The notes beneath the pieces are model-generated. The model made no database searches and was not told where the DNA came from. It worked only from the letters and a program-made list of their open reading frames with translations. This document shows positions 1 to 7,683 of a stretch of 64,000 nt of DNA, one piece after another (the stretch's first letter is position 1; every line of letters starts with the position of its first letter). The translations under genes and the position numbers were made by a program. Source of the stretch: Fontisphaera persica (GTDB lineage Bacteria; Verrucomicrobiota; Verrucomicrobiia; Limisphaerales; Fontisphaeraceae); NCBI RefSeq assembly GCF_024832785.1, contig NZ_CP116615.1, forward strand, positions 2,480,001 through 2,544,000, written 5' to 3'.

Positions 1-389
1 TCAGCACCAAAGCCGAGTCCCGCCTCAATCACCAGCTCGGCGGCGCCGTCATCGGCATGACCAACCTCGGCGAGGCCAAATGCGCCCGCGAAGCCGAAAT
101 CGCCTACGCCAACCTGGCCCTCGTCACCGATTACGATTGCTGGAGTCCGGAGGAGGAGCATGTCTCGCTCTCGGTTATCCTGGACAACCTCCACCACAAT
201 GCCGCCCTGGCTCGGGCCATCATCGCCCGAGCCATTCCGGAAATTCCCCGCCAGCCGGGTTGCAAATGCCAGCGGGCGCTGGAACATGCCATTTTCACCG
301 ACCGGAGTCTCTGGCCCGCCAAAACAGTCAAGGAACTGCAGCCCCTGCTGGCGCGCTTCCTGAGCCAAAAGAAAAAAAAACCAAAATAA
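1..389 (+). CDS. mtnP: S-methyl-5'-thioadenosine phosphorylase, 3' part
   Basis: The frame is open from the window edge (codons from position 3), so only the C-terminal part of about 128 residues is seen. It matches the end of MTA phosphorylases: an AVIGMTN segment that contacts substrate, followed by E-A-K-x-A-R-E-A-E and YANLALVTDYDCW. The family cleaves 5'-methylthioadenosine with phosphate to adenine and methylthioribose-1-phosphate in methionine salvage, in the cytoplasm. The C-terminal tail (PGCKCQRAL) is also typical. The 5' end and any operon partners lie outside the window. The family call is firm; MTA rather than another purine nucleoside as substrate is inferred from the close match to MTAP tails. 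Confidence 0.88.
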   Translation, partial: STKAESRLNHQLGGAVIGMTNLGEAKCAREAEIAYANLALVTDYDCWSPEEEHVSLSVILDNLHHNAALARAIIARAIPEIPRQPGCKCQRALEHAIFTDRSLWPAKTVKELQPLLARFLSQKKKKPK

Positions 390-452
390 CCTTTGACGGC
401 AGGCTTATTCCAAGCCATTTCTTACTGCCCTGCGCTTTGGATAGTGTGATTT

Positions 453-773
453 ATGAGTCGGCATTTTGATGTGAACACATACAGCCCGCTCCGGCGGGCC
501 ACGCCTCAGAAGGTCAAGAAACCCGTCAATTTCCTCTTTGTGGCCCCCCAGGCGCACTCCGTAACGGTATGCGGGGATTTCAATGATTGGAATCCCACCT
601 CCCACCCTCTCAAACGCATGCCGGACGGCGCCTGGATGGCTACCATCGAACTGGCCCACGGCCATCACCGCTACGTCTTCATGGTGGACAACACCCCCCA
701 CCTCGACCCCCGGGCCCAGGGCATTGCCCGCAACGATAAAAACGAACGCGTCTCCTTAATCGCCGTGAGCTGA
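453..773 (+). CDS. Stand-alone CBM48/AMPK-type glycogen-binding domain protein
   Basis: A 106-residue protein that is almost entirely one early-set/CBM48 domain: a VNFLFVAPQAHSVTVCGDFN strand pair, then the W-N-P motif, G-x-W-x-x-x-I-x-L and H-x-Y-x-F-x-V-D, which are the usual aromatic carbohydrate-binding positions. In larger enzymes this domain precedes branching or debranching catalytic domains. Here there is none, so a glycogen-binding or regulatory role is inferred. The ATG is preceded by TT with no clear Shine-Dalgarno. The gene is convergent with tadA and overlaps its 3' end by 18 bp. Confidence 0.78.
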   Translation: MSRHFDVNTYSPLRRATPQKVKKPVNFLFVAPQAHSVTVCGDFNDWNPTSHPLKRMPDGAWMATIELAHGHHRYVFMVDNTPHLDPRAQGIARNDKNERVSLIAVS

Positions 774-1265
774 CGCGCCCCCGCCCTTCAGGGCGCGCTG
801 CCGCGCAAAAAACTCGCGCAACAGGGCGCGGCATTCCTCCGCGCGCACCAGGCCCGTGATTTCGCAGCGGTGATTGAACGTAGGAAACTGCAGCAGGTTT
901 AACGCTCCCCCTGCCGCGCCCGCCTTGGGGTCCGGCGCGCCAAAAACCACCCGGCCCACCCGCGCATGCACCAGCGCCCCCGCGCACATGGCGCAGGGCT
1001 CCTTGGTCACGTAGAGCGTGCAATCATTCAGGCGCCAGTCCCCCACCGCCTCCTGCGCCTGCGTCAACACCAGCATCTCCGCATGCGCCGTGGCATCCTT
1101 CAGCAACTCCACCTGGTTGTAGGCCCGCCCAATAATCTGCCCCCCACGCACCATCACCGCCCCCACCGGCACCTCCTCCGCCGCAAACGCCCGCGCTGCC
1201 TGCCGCAAAGCCTCGCCCATGAAATAGGCATCGCTGTGCAAATCTATGATTGCAGGCTCACCCAT
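756..1265 (-). CDS. tadA: tRNA-specific adenosine deaminase
   Basis: A 169-residue cytidine-deaminase-fold enzyme that converts wobble A34 to inosine in tRNA-Arg(ACG). The catalytic zinc motif is complete: H61-A-E63 (proton-shuttle Glu) and P90-C91-A-M-C94. Length and the end (LREFFARQR) match TadA. The frame extends further upstream to 1433, but that extension is low-complexity Arg/Gly sequence lying inside the Nudix gene. I chose the ATG at 1265 because the conserved part starts there and it overlaps the Nudix stop by 8 bp, which suggests translational coupling in the tig-Nudix-tadA operon. Confidence 0.93.
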   Translation of the reverse strand: MGEPAIIDLHSDAYFMGEALRQAARAFAAEEVPVGAVMVRGGQIIGRAYNQVELLKDATAHAEMLVLTQAQEAVGDWRLNDCTLYVTKEPCAMCAGALVHARVGRVVFGAPDPKAGAAGGALNLLQFPTFNHRCEITGLVRAEECRALLREFFARQRALKGGGASAHGD

Positions 1266-1761
1266 GCGCTGGCCGGCTTTCTTCCAATGTCCATTCCCGC
1301 CGGCCATCGGGATGCACATGACAATACGCCGCAAAAAAACCGCCACGATGCCGCCAGAATAACGGCCAGATTTGCTCGCGATCGGTCTCCGGCAGCGGCA
1401 AACGCTCCAACCCCTCCCGGCTGATAAACGCAAACCGCCCCTCCCGAATGGGGGGCGGCGCCACGCTCAAGGGCGGGAGAATCTCAAACAAAAACATCAG
1501 CCAGTGCGCCTGGCCGGCGTACCCATGCTCACTCACCATCCCCACCAGATGCAATTGCGCCGGCGTGAGCTGCAACCCCAGCTCCTCCCGCGCTTCCCGG
1601 CAGGCGCACATGTACGGCGATTCTCCCTCGGCCGTGTGCAGCTTCCCCCCGGGCGGACTCCACAAACCCAGGTTGGGCTCCTGCGCCCGTTCCATCAAGA
1701 GCACGCGGCCCTCGCCATCAAACCCGTAAAGCAGCGTGGATATTTTATGGGGCATGCTCAT
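1258..1761 (-). CDS. Nudix hydrolase (MutT/8-oxo-dGTPase-like)
   Basis: A 167-residue Nudix-fold protein. The Nudix box is visible as WSPPGGKLHTAEGESP followed by REAREELGL; the loop between GG and GE is two residues longer than the usual G-x5-E spacing. These enzymes hydrolyse nucleoside diphosphates linked to another moiety; the W-S-P-P-G-G approach and MTH1-like N-terminus suggest a nucleotide-pool cleaning role, but substrate cannot be read from sequence. It lies 42 bp downstream of tig and overlaps tadA, so the three are probably cotranscribed. A second ATG two codons in (1755) is an equally possible start. Confidence 0.82.
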   Translation of the reverse strand: MSMPHKISTLLYGFDGEGRVLLMERAQEPNLGLWSPPGGKLHTAEGESPYMCACREAREELGLQLTPAQLHLVGMVSEHGYAGQAHWLMFLFEILPPLSVAPPPIREGRFAFISREGLERLPLPETDREQIWPLFWRHRGGFFAAYCHVHPDGRREWTLEESRPAHG

Positions 1762-1803
1762 GCTTCACCGGCCTTCCGCCCCGCCGCCAGGCCCCGGCGG
1801 CCC

Positions 1804-3150
1804 TCAAGCGCCCCCAGCCGGCGCCTCCCCGGCATCACCGGCAGCCGCGGGCGCCTTTTCAGTGACTTGCGCCTGGTCCACCACAAAATCCAGGGCTCGG
1901 TCGAGCAAGAGCCGACGATACACCGCCGACAGCTCCCCGCTTTTCTGCATCTCTTTCACAAGCTGCTCCGCCGGCACCTGACGCTGGTAGGCCAGATAGG
2001 TCAGGTATTCCGCCACCTGCTGCTGGGTAACCTGGATGTTTTCCGCCTGGGCAATTTTTTCCAGAATGAAATCCAGCTTCACCCGCACAAAAGCCGTGCC
2101 TTGGCTGGAGGAAAAGATGTGGTCTTTCTGTTCCTCGATCTGCTGCGGCGACAAGCCCCGTTGCTGCAAATTGGCCACCCGCTGGTACACCTCATTGCGC
2201 GTTTCCTCCTGCAGCGCCGTTTCCGGCAATTCAAAATTCACGGCCTGCACCAGATGCATCACCACCTGATTCACTATCTGGTTTCGCCGGCGGTATTTCA
2301 CCTCGTTCTCCAAATCCTTCCGCACCCCCGCGCGCAAGGCCTCCACACTCTCCGCCCCCATCTGCTTCGCAAAAGCCTCATCCAAGGGCGGCACAAACGG
2401 CTCTCTAACCTCACGCACCTCCACTTCATAGGTCACGGTTTGCCCGGCCATTTCCTTCGTGGGATAATCCGCCGGATATGTCACTTGCAAGGTGCGTTTT
2501 TCCCCAGCGCCGGCCCCCACCAATTGCGCAAAGAAGTTCGGCCCCAATTCCCGCTGCGCCCCCACCCAGAAGCCCTTGGGCGATTCGTACATGGAGGTGT
2601 TGGCCCCCAATTTCTGCGAAATGGGCACCCCTTCCACGGTGGCCTTGGCATCAATCACCAGCACATCCTCCGCCGTCGCCACTCGCTCCACCGTCCGGTA
2701 ACCTTTCTGCTGCTGCCGCAATGCCTCCAGGGCGTCCTCCACGTCTTTGTCAGTCACCGTGCGGGCCTCCACCGTCACGGGAATCTGGCGGTAATTGGGC
2801 AGTTCAAACTCCGGTTTCACCTCCACCGTCACCGTGAACTGCATCGGCTGGCCCCGGTTGAAGCTGACCGTTTCCACATCCTGAATGTGGTAGATTTGTA
2901 TTTTTTGCTGCTCCACCGCGGCCTGAAAAAGGTCACGCACCAGTTTTTCGCGGGTTTCCTGGCTGATTTCCTTCTCAAACCGCCGCACCACCATGTCTTT
3001 GGGTGCCTTGCCGGGGCGGAAACCGGGCAAAGTCGCATGTTTGAGAAAATCACGTGTGACCTCTTCAAACCCCCTCTCCACCTCGTTGACATCCGCTTCC
3101 ACCCGCAACAGACGTTTGCAGGGGCCAATATTTTCAACCGTTACGTTCAC
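1804..3150 (-). CDS. tig: Trigger factor, ribosome-associated chaperone and PPIase
   Basis: A 448-residue protein with trigger-factor architecture: an N-terminal ribosome-binding domain containing LPGFRPGKAPKDMVVRRF (the signature loop that docks on L23), a central FKBP-like domain, and a long helical C-terminal chaperone domain. It binds nascent chains at the ribosomal exit tunnel. The start is GTG at 3150: an AAAGG lies 8 bases upstream, and the nearby ATG is out of frame. The Ala/Gly/Pro-rich tail is longer than usual but low complexity. It is the first gene of a leftward operon with the Nudix gene and tadA, divergent from the FecR-domain gene. Confidence 0.95.
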   Translation of the reverse strand: MNVTVENIGPCKRLLRVEADVNEVERGFEEVTRDFLKHATLPGFRPGKAPKDMVVRRFEKEISQETREKLVRDLFQAAVEQQKIQIYHIQDVETVSFNRGQPMQFTVTVEVKPEFELPNYRQIPVTVEARTVTDKDVEDALEALRQQQKGYRTVERVATAEDVLVIDAKATVEGVPISQKLGANTSMYESPKGFWVGAQRELGPNFFAQLVGAGAGEKRTLQVTYPADYPTKEMAGQTVTYEVEVREVREPFVPPLDEAFAKQMGAESVEALRAGVRKDLENEVKYRRRNQIVNQVVMHLVQAVNFELPETALQEETRNEVYQRVANLQQRGLSPQQIEEQKDHIFSSSQGTAFVRVKLDFILEKIAQAENIQVTQQQVAEYLTYLAYQRQVPAEQLVKEMQKSGELSAVYRRLLLDRALDFVVDQAQVTEKAPAAAGDAGEAPAGGA

Positions 3151-3285
3151 AAATCATGCCTTTCTATTGCGCTTGCGGGCCGGGCGGTCTCCTCCGCCCA
3201 TCGCCCCGCGGCGAGTCGGTGAACATAGGGGACATCCCAGGGAGCGTCAACGCCGAAAAAAAGCAAAAACCGGCAAATTAAACGG

Positions 3286-3313
3286 TTGACAACCCGTGGT
3301 GAACAAGTAAAGT
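3286..3313 (+). promoter_or_regulatory. Sigma-70-type promoter for the FecR-domain gene
   Basis: A perfect -35 hexamer TTGACA (3286-3291) is followed after 16 bp by TAAAGT (3308-3313), a reasonable -10. The start codon at 3370 is about 50 bp beyond the expected start site, and a GGGAG Shine-Dalgarno lies just before it. Confidence 0.6.
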
Positions 3314-3369
3314 TCTCCCTACAAACAAAGTACATAAGTTACGTGCAACCAAGCAACGGGAGATATTTT

Positions 3370-4152
3370 ATGAAATTCGCTCAACGTCTTATCGCGTGTG
3401 GGGTGGCGATGGTCATGGCTTGCTTGGCCTTGGAGGCTCAAGCCCAAGCCATGAAGGCCAGCAAAGCCAAGGTGCGCCAGGTGCGCGGGGACGCCCAATA
3501 CAAGGCCAATGCTGCCGCCGACTGGGCCCCCTTGAAAACCGGCATGGTGCTCAATCCCGGTGCCATCGTTGAAACCGGCCGCGGCGCGCAAGTGGACCTT
3601 TTCCTGAGCGATATCGGCTCGGTGGTGCGCATCACCGAACTGACCACCATGGGCATTGACAAGCTCAATTACAGCCGCGCCGAGGACGAAGTGATTGTGG
3701 AAACCGAGCTGAACCTCAAGGCCGGCACCATCCTGGGCAATGTCAAAAAACTCGCCGCCGCCTCGCGTTACGATGTCAAGGTTCCCAACGGCGTCTGCGG
3801 TATCCGCGGCACGGAATTCAAAATCAGCGCCAGCGGCGTGGTTTATGTCATCAGCGGCGTGGTCCGTGTGACCTACACTCCGCCCGGCGGTCAGCCCATC
3901 GTGCGGGACGTCCAGGCCGGCCAGGTCTTCATCCCGCCGGCCGCTCCGGGCGAGCAACCGCAGGTGCGTACTGTCGAACCCAACGACCCGACCTGGCAAC
4001 AAGTCAAGGATATGCCAGTTGTTACCCCGCCGCCTGAAATTCAGGTCGAGCCGCTGCCGGCAGCCAACCCGACCGAGCGTCCGACGCAGCAGCCGGGACA
4101 TCCGACCGGCGCGCCCAACAGCGGCCCCTCTTCCCCGTCGCCTGGCAGTTAA
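3370..4152 (+). CDS. Exported FecR-domain protein
   Basis: A 260-residue protein with a signal peptide (KFAQRL basic start, hydrophobic core, cleavage near A-Q-A). The mature part is a FecR-type domain: an imposed-threshold beta segment (VETGRGAQVDLFLSD), a strand pair around R-I-T-E-L, and the NGVCGIRGTEF motif characteristic of stand-alone FecR-like periplasmic proteins. The last 60 residues are Pro-rich and probably disordered. The gene has its own promoter and terminator, so it is monocistronic. No sigma factor or TonB receptor lies beside it, so a role in iron signalling is not supported; these proteins occur widely as envelope proteins of unknown function. The ATG at 3370 was chosen for its signal peptide and GGGAG ribosome site. 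Confidence 0.8.
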   Translation: MKFAQRLIACGVAMVMACLALEAQAQAMKASKAKVRQVRGDAQYKANAAADWAPLKTGMVLNPGAIVETGRGAQVDLFLSDIGSVVRITELTTMGIDKLNYSRAEDEVIVETELNLKAGTILGNVKKLAAASRYDVKVPNGVCGIRGTEFKISASGVVYVISGVVRVTYTPPGGQPIVRDVQAGQVFIPPAAPGEQPQVRTVEPNDPTWQQVKDMPVVTPPPEIQVEPLPAANPTERPTQQPGHPTGAPNSGPSSPSPGS

Positions 4153-4181
4153 TTCCAAGTCGGCGTGAAACGCCCTTTCAA

Positions 4182-4207
4182 CCCCTCCGGCAACGGAGGG
4201 GTTTTTT
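4182..4207 (+). terminator. Rho-independent terminator after the FecR-domain gene
   Basis: An 8-bp perfect stem CCCCTCCG/CGGAGGGG with a GCAA tetraloop is followed directly by six T. It lies 30 bp after the FecR-domain stop codon. Confidence 0.9.
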
Positions 4208-4293
4208 ATTGCCCCGCCCCACCCGCAATAAACTCCGGCTTTTTCTTGCTTTTCCCCCGCCCTCAACCTGCTACCATGCCGCTCAACGCACCC

Positions 4294-5703
4294 ATGAAAA
4301 AATGCCAATTATTGCTCTACACCACCCTGTGCGCCGCCGCCGGACCGGCCCTGGCCGCCGCGCCAGAACGCCCCTTCTACGTCCCCGAAAACCCGCGCTA
4401 CACCATTGTGAGCAGCGTCGTGGACTCCCTCCGCTTCACCCTGCACAAAACCCTCAAGCCCGACACCCGCGGCCACCTGGTCAGCATCTCCAGCTTCGTC
4501 AACCCCGAAGGCGAAATCATGGGCTGGCATGATTTCGGCAATCTGGAAGGCCCCGGCTGGGCGGCCAACGCCGTCGGCGGCGCGCACGAAATCTATCGCT
4601 GGGGCCGGTTCATGGGCCAACCCGAATGGCAGCAAATGGCCCTGCGCATCCTCGACCATGTGCTGGACTGCGGTTTCATCAACGAAACCAACGGCTTCAT
4701 CATTGGTTACCGCGAAACCACCACCGGCAAGTTTTGCCTGAATTACAAACATCACTCGGACTGGTTCTGCCCCGGCTCCATGGCCAAAATCGCCTACCAA
4801 CTGCTCATTTTTGCTGAGGATTTGGGAAATGACCCGCGCGCGGCTCGGATGCTTCAAACCGCGGCCCGCACCGCCCAATGGATTGCCCAAAACGTGGAAC
4901 CCGTCCCCAATGGCTGGTTTCCTCGCCGCACCACCCCGGACGGCAAGGTCTATCGCAAATCCCCCGACGGCGGCAACGACCCCTTCTGGCAAACCTCGGC
5001 CGACAGCTTGTTCATCCTGCAATTGCAAGCCGCCTTGACCGACCGCGGCCTGGCCGATTATCGCCCCGCCTTGCGTGAGAAAATCAGCGTCTTCATCAAA
5101 GCGGGCGGCATCTTTGGCAGCATCAATCACGATACCTACGACCCTCAGGAAAACGTGGCCTATGCCGTGGCCTTCCGCACGCTGCGCCTCGCCGCGCGCG
5201 TCCTTCAGGACGAATCCATCCGCCGCTTCGCTTACGACGTCTGCCTCGCCGGCCTCGACCAGTTCAAGATGAACGAAGACCGCAACGGCGTCGCCACCCG
5301 CGGATTATTGTACATGGAAAAATCCTGGGATACCGCCTACCTCTGGGAAAATGCCGAAGCTGCGTTGGCGTATTTTGAAGCCGCCGCCGACCACCGCCTC
5401 AGCAACCCCCGCCAGGCCCGTGAATGGGAACTAGACGGGCTCACCATCCTCCGCGCCATCGCCAAACACCATTACGGCCCTCATGGTTTCCTCACCGAAG
5501 GCGTGGACTGGAATGACCACGTGGGACAAAAACACCACATCAACCAGGCCAAATACGGCGCCATTCAATACACCGAGCCTTTCCTGAACAACCAGCACAT
5601 CGCGGAGCCAACCCTCTTTTATCTCGAACGCCTGGCCGCCAAAACCGGCCGCGGCAAAAACCGGGTGTACCGCGACCTCGAAGGCAACCTCCTCTGGCGT
5701 TGA
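4294..5703 (+). CDS. Secreted protein, probable (alpha/alpha)-barrel glycan-active enzyme
   Basis: A 469-residue protein with a signal peptide (MKKCQLLLYTTL start, A-L-A cleavage). The mature part is rich in Trp, His and aromatic residues and in evenly spaced helices, for example GWHDFGNLEGPGWAANA, HHSDWFCPGSMAKIAYQL and WDTAYLWENAEAALAYFE, a pattern seen in (alpha/alpha)6-barrel glycoside hydrolases and polysaccharide lyases. I cannot assign a family or catalytic residues. ATG at 4294 is preferred over 4276 because the signal peptide then begins with the basic residues. Role as an exported glycan-degrading enzyme is inferred from export and fold pattern only. Confidence 0.6.
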   Translation: MKKCQLLLYTTLCAAAGPALAAAPERPFYVPENPRYTIVSSVVDSLRFTLHKTLKPDTRGHLVSISSFVNPEGEIMGWHDFGNLEGPGWAANAVGGAHEIYRWGRFMGQPEWQQMALRILDHVLDCGFINETNGFIIGYRETTTGKFCLNYKHHSDWFCPGSMAKIAYQLLIFAEDLGNDPRAARMLQTAARTAQWIAQNVEPVPNGWFPRRTTPDGKVYRKSPDGGNDPFWQTSADSLFILQLQAALTDRGLADYRPALREKISVFIKAGGIFGSINHDTYDPQENVAYAVAFRTLRLAARVLQDESIRRFAYDVCLAGLDQFKMNEDRNGVATRGLLYMEKSWDTAYLWENAEAALAYFEAAADHRLSNPRQAREWELDGLTILRAIAKHHYGPHGFLTEGVDWNDHVGQKHHINQAKYGAIQYTEPFLNNQHIAEPTLFYLERLAAKTGRGKNRVYRDLEGNLLWR

Positions 5704-5710
5704 CGCCGCC

Positions 5711-7012
5711 CTATTCCCGGTTTTTCAAGGCTTTCGCCGCGATGTCCCGCCGGTAATGCGCTCCGTCAAACCGGATGCGCTCCACTGCCGCGTAGGCCGC
5801 CTCACGCGCCGCCGGCAAATCCTTGCCCCACGCCGTCACCCCCAGCACGCGGCCCCCGCTCGTCACCACCCGCCCATCCGCCAGCGCCGTGCCAGCATGG
5901 AAAACCTTGGTATTCGGCCACGCAGCCACTGCCTCCAGGCCGCTGATGACCTTGCCCTTCTCGTACTTGCCGGGATACCCGCCACTGGCCATGATGACAC
6001 AAACCGCCGTCATCGCATTGAACTTCAACTCCACTTTGGCCAACGTCCCCTCCACACACGCCATCATCAGCTCCACCAAATCATTTTCCAACCGGGGCAG
6101 ATACACCTGCGTTTCCGGGTCCCCAAAGCGCGCATTAAACTCCAACACCTTCGGCCCCTGCCGCGTGAGCATCAGCCCCGGATACAAAATGCCCCGATAA
6201 TCTATGCCCTCGGCCGCGCAGCCCTTCAACCACGGCTCCAGGATTTGCCGCACCACCACAATTGCATCCCCCGGCCCAAAAAACGGCGTCGGCGAATACG
6301 TCCCCATCCCGCCCGTGTTCAACCCCTGGTCACCATCCAGAGCCCGCTTGTGGTCCTGGGCGTCAGGAAACAGCTTGGCCGTCTTCCCATCACACAGGGC
6401 ATGCAACGATACCTCCACCCCCTCCAGCAATTCCTGAATCACCACCCGCCGCCCCGCCTCGCCAAAAGCGCGCCGCACCAGAATCTCTTCAATGGCCGCA
6501 TCCGCCTGCTGCATATCCCGGCAAATCAGCACCCCTTTGCCCAGCGCCAGCCCATCCGCTTTGACCGCGCATTTGCCCCCCAAACCAGCCGCAAATCGCG
6601 ACGCCGCCGCCGGCTCCTCAAATATGCCGCTCCGAGCGGTGGCAATCCCATACTTCTCCATGAACTGCTGGGAAAAAACTTTCGAGGCCTCAAACTGCGC
6701 CGCCCGCTGATTCGGCCCCCAGATGCGCAGACCCGCCGCCTGAAACTGGTCCACAATGCCCATCGCCAGCGGATTGTCCGGCCCCACCACCGTTAAATCC
6801 GGCTTTTGCTCCCGCGCAAAGGCCAGCAGCCCCGGCAAATCCTCCGCGCCAATGGGCACGCATTGCACCAGCGCCCCATTGGCCGCCAGCCGCTCCTGCC
6901 CAATGCCCGCGTTGCCCGGCGCGCACCACATCTGGCGCGCATGCGGGGATTGCGCCAACTTCCACACCAGGGCGTGCTCGCGCCCTCCTGAACCCACAAC
7001 CAAAATCTTCAT
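5711..7012 (-). CDS. purD: Phosphoribosylamine-glycine ligase
   Basis: A 433-residue ATP-grasp enzyme that makes GAR from phosphoribosylamine, glycine and ATP, the second step of purine synthesis. The N-terminal MKILVVGSGGREHALVWKL is diagnostic, with VGPDNPLA, the ATP-grasp loop KADGLALGKGV, and ARFGDPETQ near the metal site. Length is normal. The frame reaches upstream to 7102 but the extra residues are not conserved, so the ATG at 7012 is the start. It is divergent from the zinc-ribbon gene. Confidence 0.96.
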   Translation of the reverse strand: MKILVVGSGGREHALVWKLAQSPHARQMWCAPGNAGIGQERLAANGALVQCVPIGAEDLPGLLAFAREQKPDLTVVGPDNPLAMGIVDQFQAAGLRIWGPNQRAAQFEASKVFSQQFMEKYGIATARSGIFEEPAAASRFAAGLGGKCAVKADGLALGKGVLICRDMQQADAAIEEILVRRAFGEAGRRVVIQELLEGVEVSLHALCDGKTAKLFPDAQDHKRALDGDQGLNTGGMGTYSPTPFFGPGDAIVVVRQILEPWLKGCAAEGIDYRGILYPGLMLTRQGPKVLEFNARFGDPETQVYLPRLENDLVELMMACVEGTLAKVELKFNAMTAVCVIMASGGYPGKYEKGKVISGLEAVAAWPNTKVFHAGTALADGRVVTSGGRVLGVTAWGKDLPAAREAAYAAVERIRFDGAHYRRDIAAKALKNRE

Positions 7013-7144
7013 GCCCGCGGATTGTGTCACGCGCCCCCCTTCTGGCAAAGCGCAAAACAGGCGCCGCCGCCGCTCGCCCCCCACGCCGTCCCCACCGGCC
7101 ACCCCCTGCTGGACGCCTCCCCTCCCGTCCTATATCGTAACGCC

Positions 7145-7477
7145 ATGGCAACCAATCTCATCGGCGTATGCCAGGCCTGCGGACGGCGGTTGGAATTTTC
7201 GGTGGAGCACAGCGGGCAATCCATCTCCTGCCCTCATTGCGGACGCCCCACCCGGCTGAAGCCTGCGCCTCCCGAATTGATTGAGGCGGCTCCTCCTGAC
7301 GTAGCGCCCTCCCAGCCCCTCGCGGCCTCGGAAACCGAGCCGGAACCCGATGCCACCCAGCGCCGCCTTCAACGCAGTTACCTTAAGCTGGCGATCGTAA
7401 CCGTGATTCTGCTGGCGCTTTTAATCGGCTTGGTTCAGGTGGCGGAATGGCTGCGCAACCAGGCCCACCAGCCCTGA
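7145..7477 (+). CDS. Zinc-ribbon protein with one C-terminal membrane segment
   Basis: A 110-residue protein. The N-terminus has a C-x2-C (CQAC) and a second C-x2-C (CPHC) with the spacing of a small zinc ribbon; a Pro/Glu-rich linker follows, then a single hydrophobic segment (LAIVTVILLALLIGLVQV) and a short basic tail. Topology with the ribbon in the cytoplasm is likely. Function is unknown; a second, unrelated-length protein with the same type of N-terminal ribbon is encoded at 44280. The ATG at 7145 begins the ribbon; the upstream extension is not protein-like. Confidence 0.65.
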   Translation: MATNLIGVCQACGRRLEFSVEHSGQSISCPHCGRPTRLKPAPPELIEAAPPDVAPSQPLAASETEPEPDATQRRLQRSYLKLAIVTVILLALLIGLVQVAEWLRNQAHQP

Positions 7478-7491
7478 ACACGCCCGCTTCT

Positions 7492-7683
7492 TCAGGGGTC
7501 AGCCCGGCCCAGAAAACGCAACGGCAACGCCGCGGCAAACCACACCACCGTCCCCACCGTCAGCACCTGCTTGGCGGCCTCATGCCCCAAACGGCCCGCG
7601 CAAAACCACCAGACCGCCAGCAACATCACCACCAGCGCCATCACCGCAACGGCCAGCGCCACTATTTTCAAGCTTTTGGGCAT
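7492..7683 (-). CDS. Small 63-residue protein with two membrane segments
   Basis: The protein starts MPKSLKIVALAV and has two hydrophobic stretches separated by a short polar loop (CAGRLGHEAAK), ending in a basic tail. The ATG at 7683 lies inside the 3' end of the NCS1 permease gene (16-bp overlap, different frame), so translation is probably coupled to the permease. The reading frame continues upstream through the permease gene, but only this terminal part is protein-like. A small accessory or membrane protein of the transporter is inferred; no family is recognised. Confidence 0.55.
   Translation of the reverse strand: MPKSLKIVALAVAVMALVVMLLAVWWFCAGRLGHEAAKQVLTVGTVVWFAAALPLRFLGRADP

Noticed and set aside
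1372-3222. A 616-codon open frame on the plus strand, opposite tig and the Nudix gene.
   Set aside because: His/Leu/Arg/Pro-rich composition and full overlap with conserved genes on the other strand: a GC-driven shadow.
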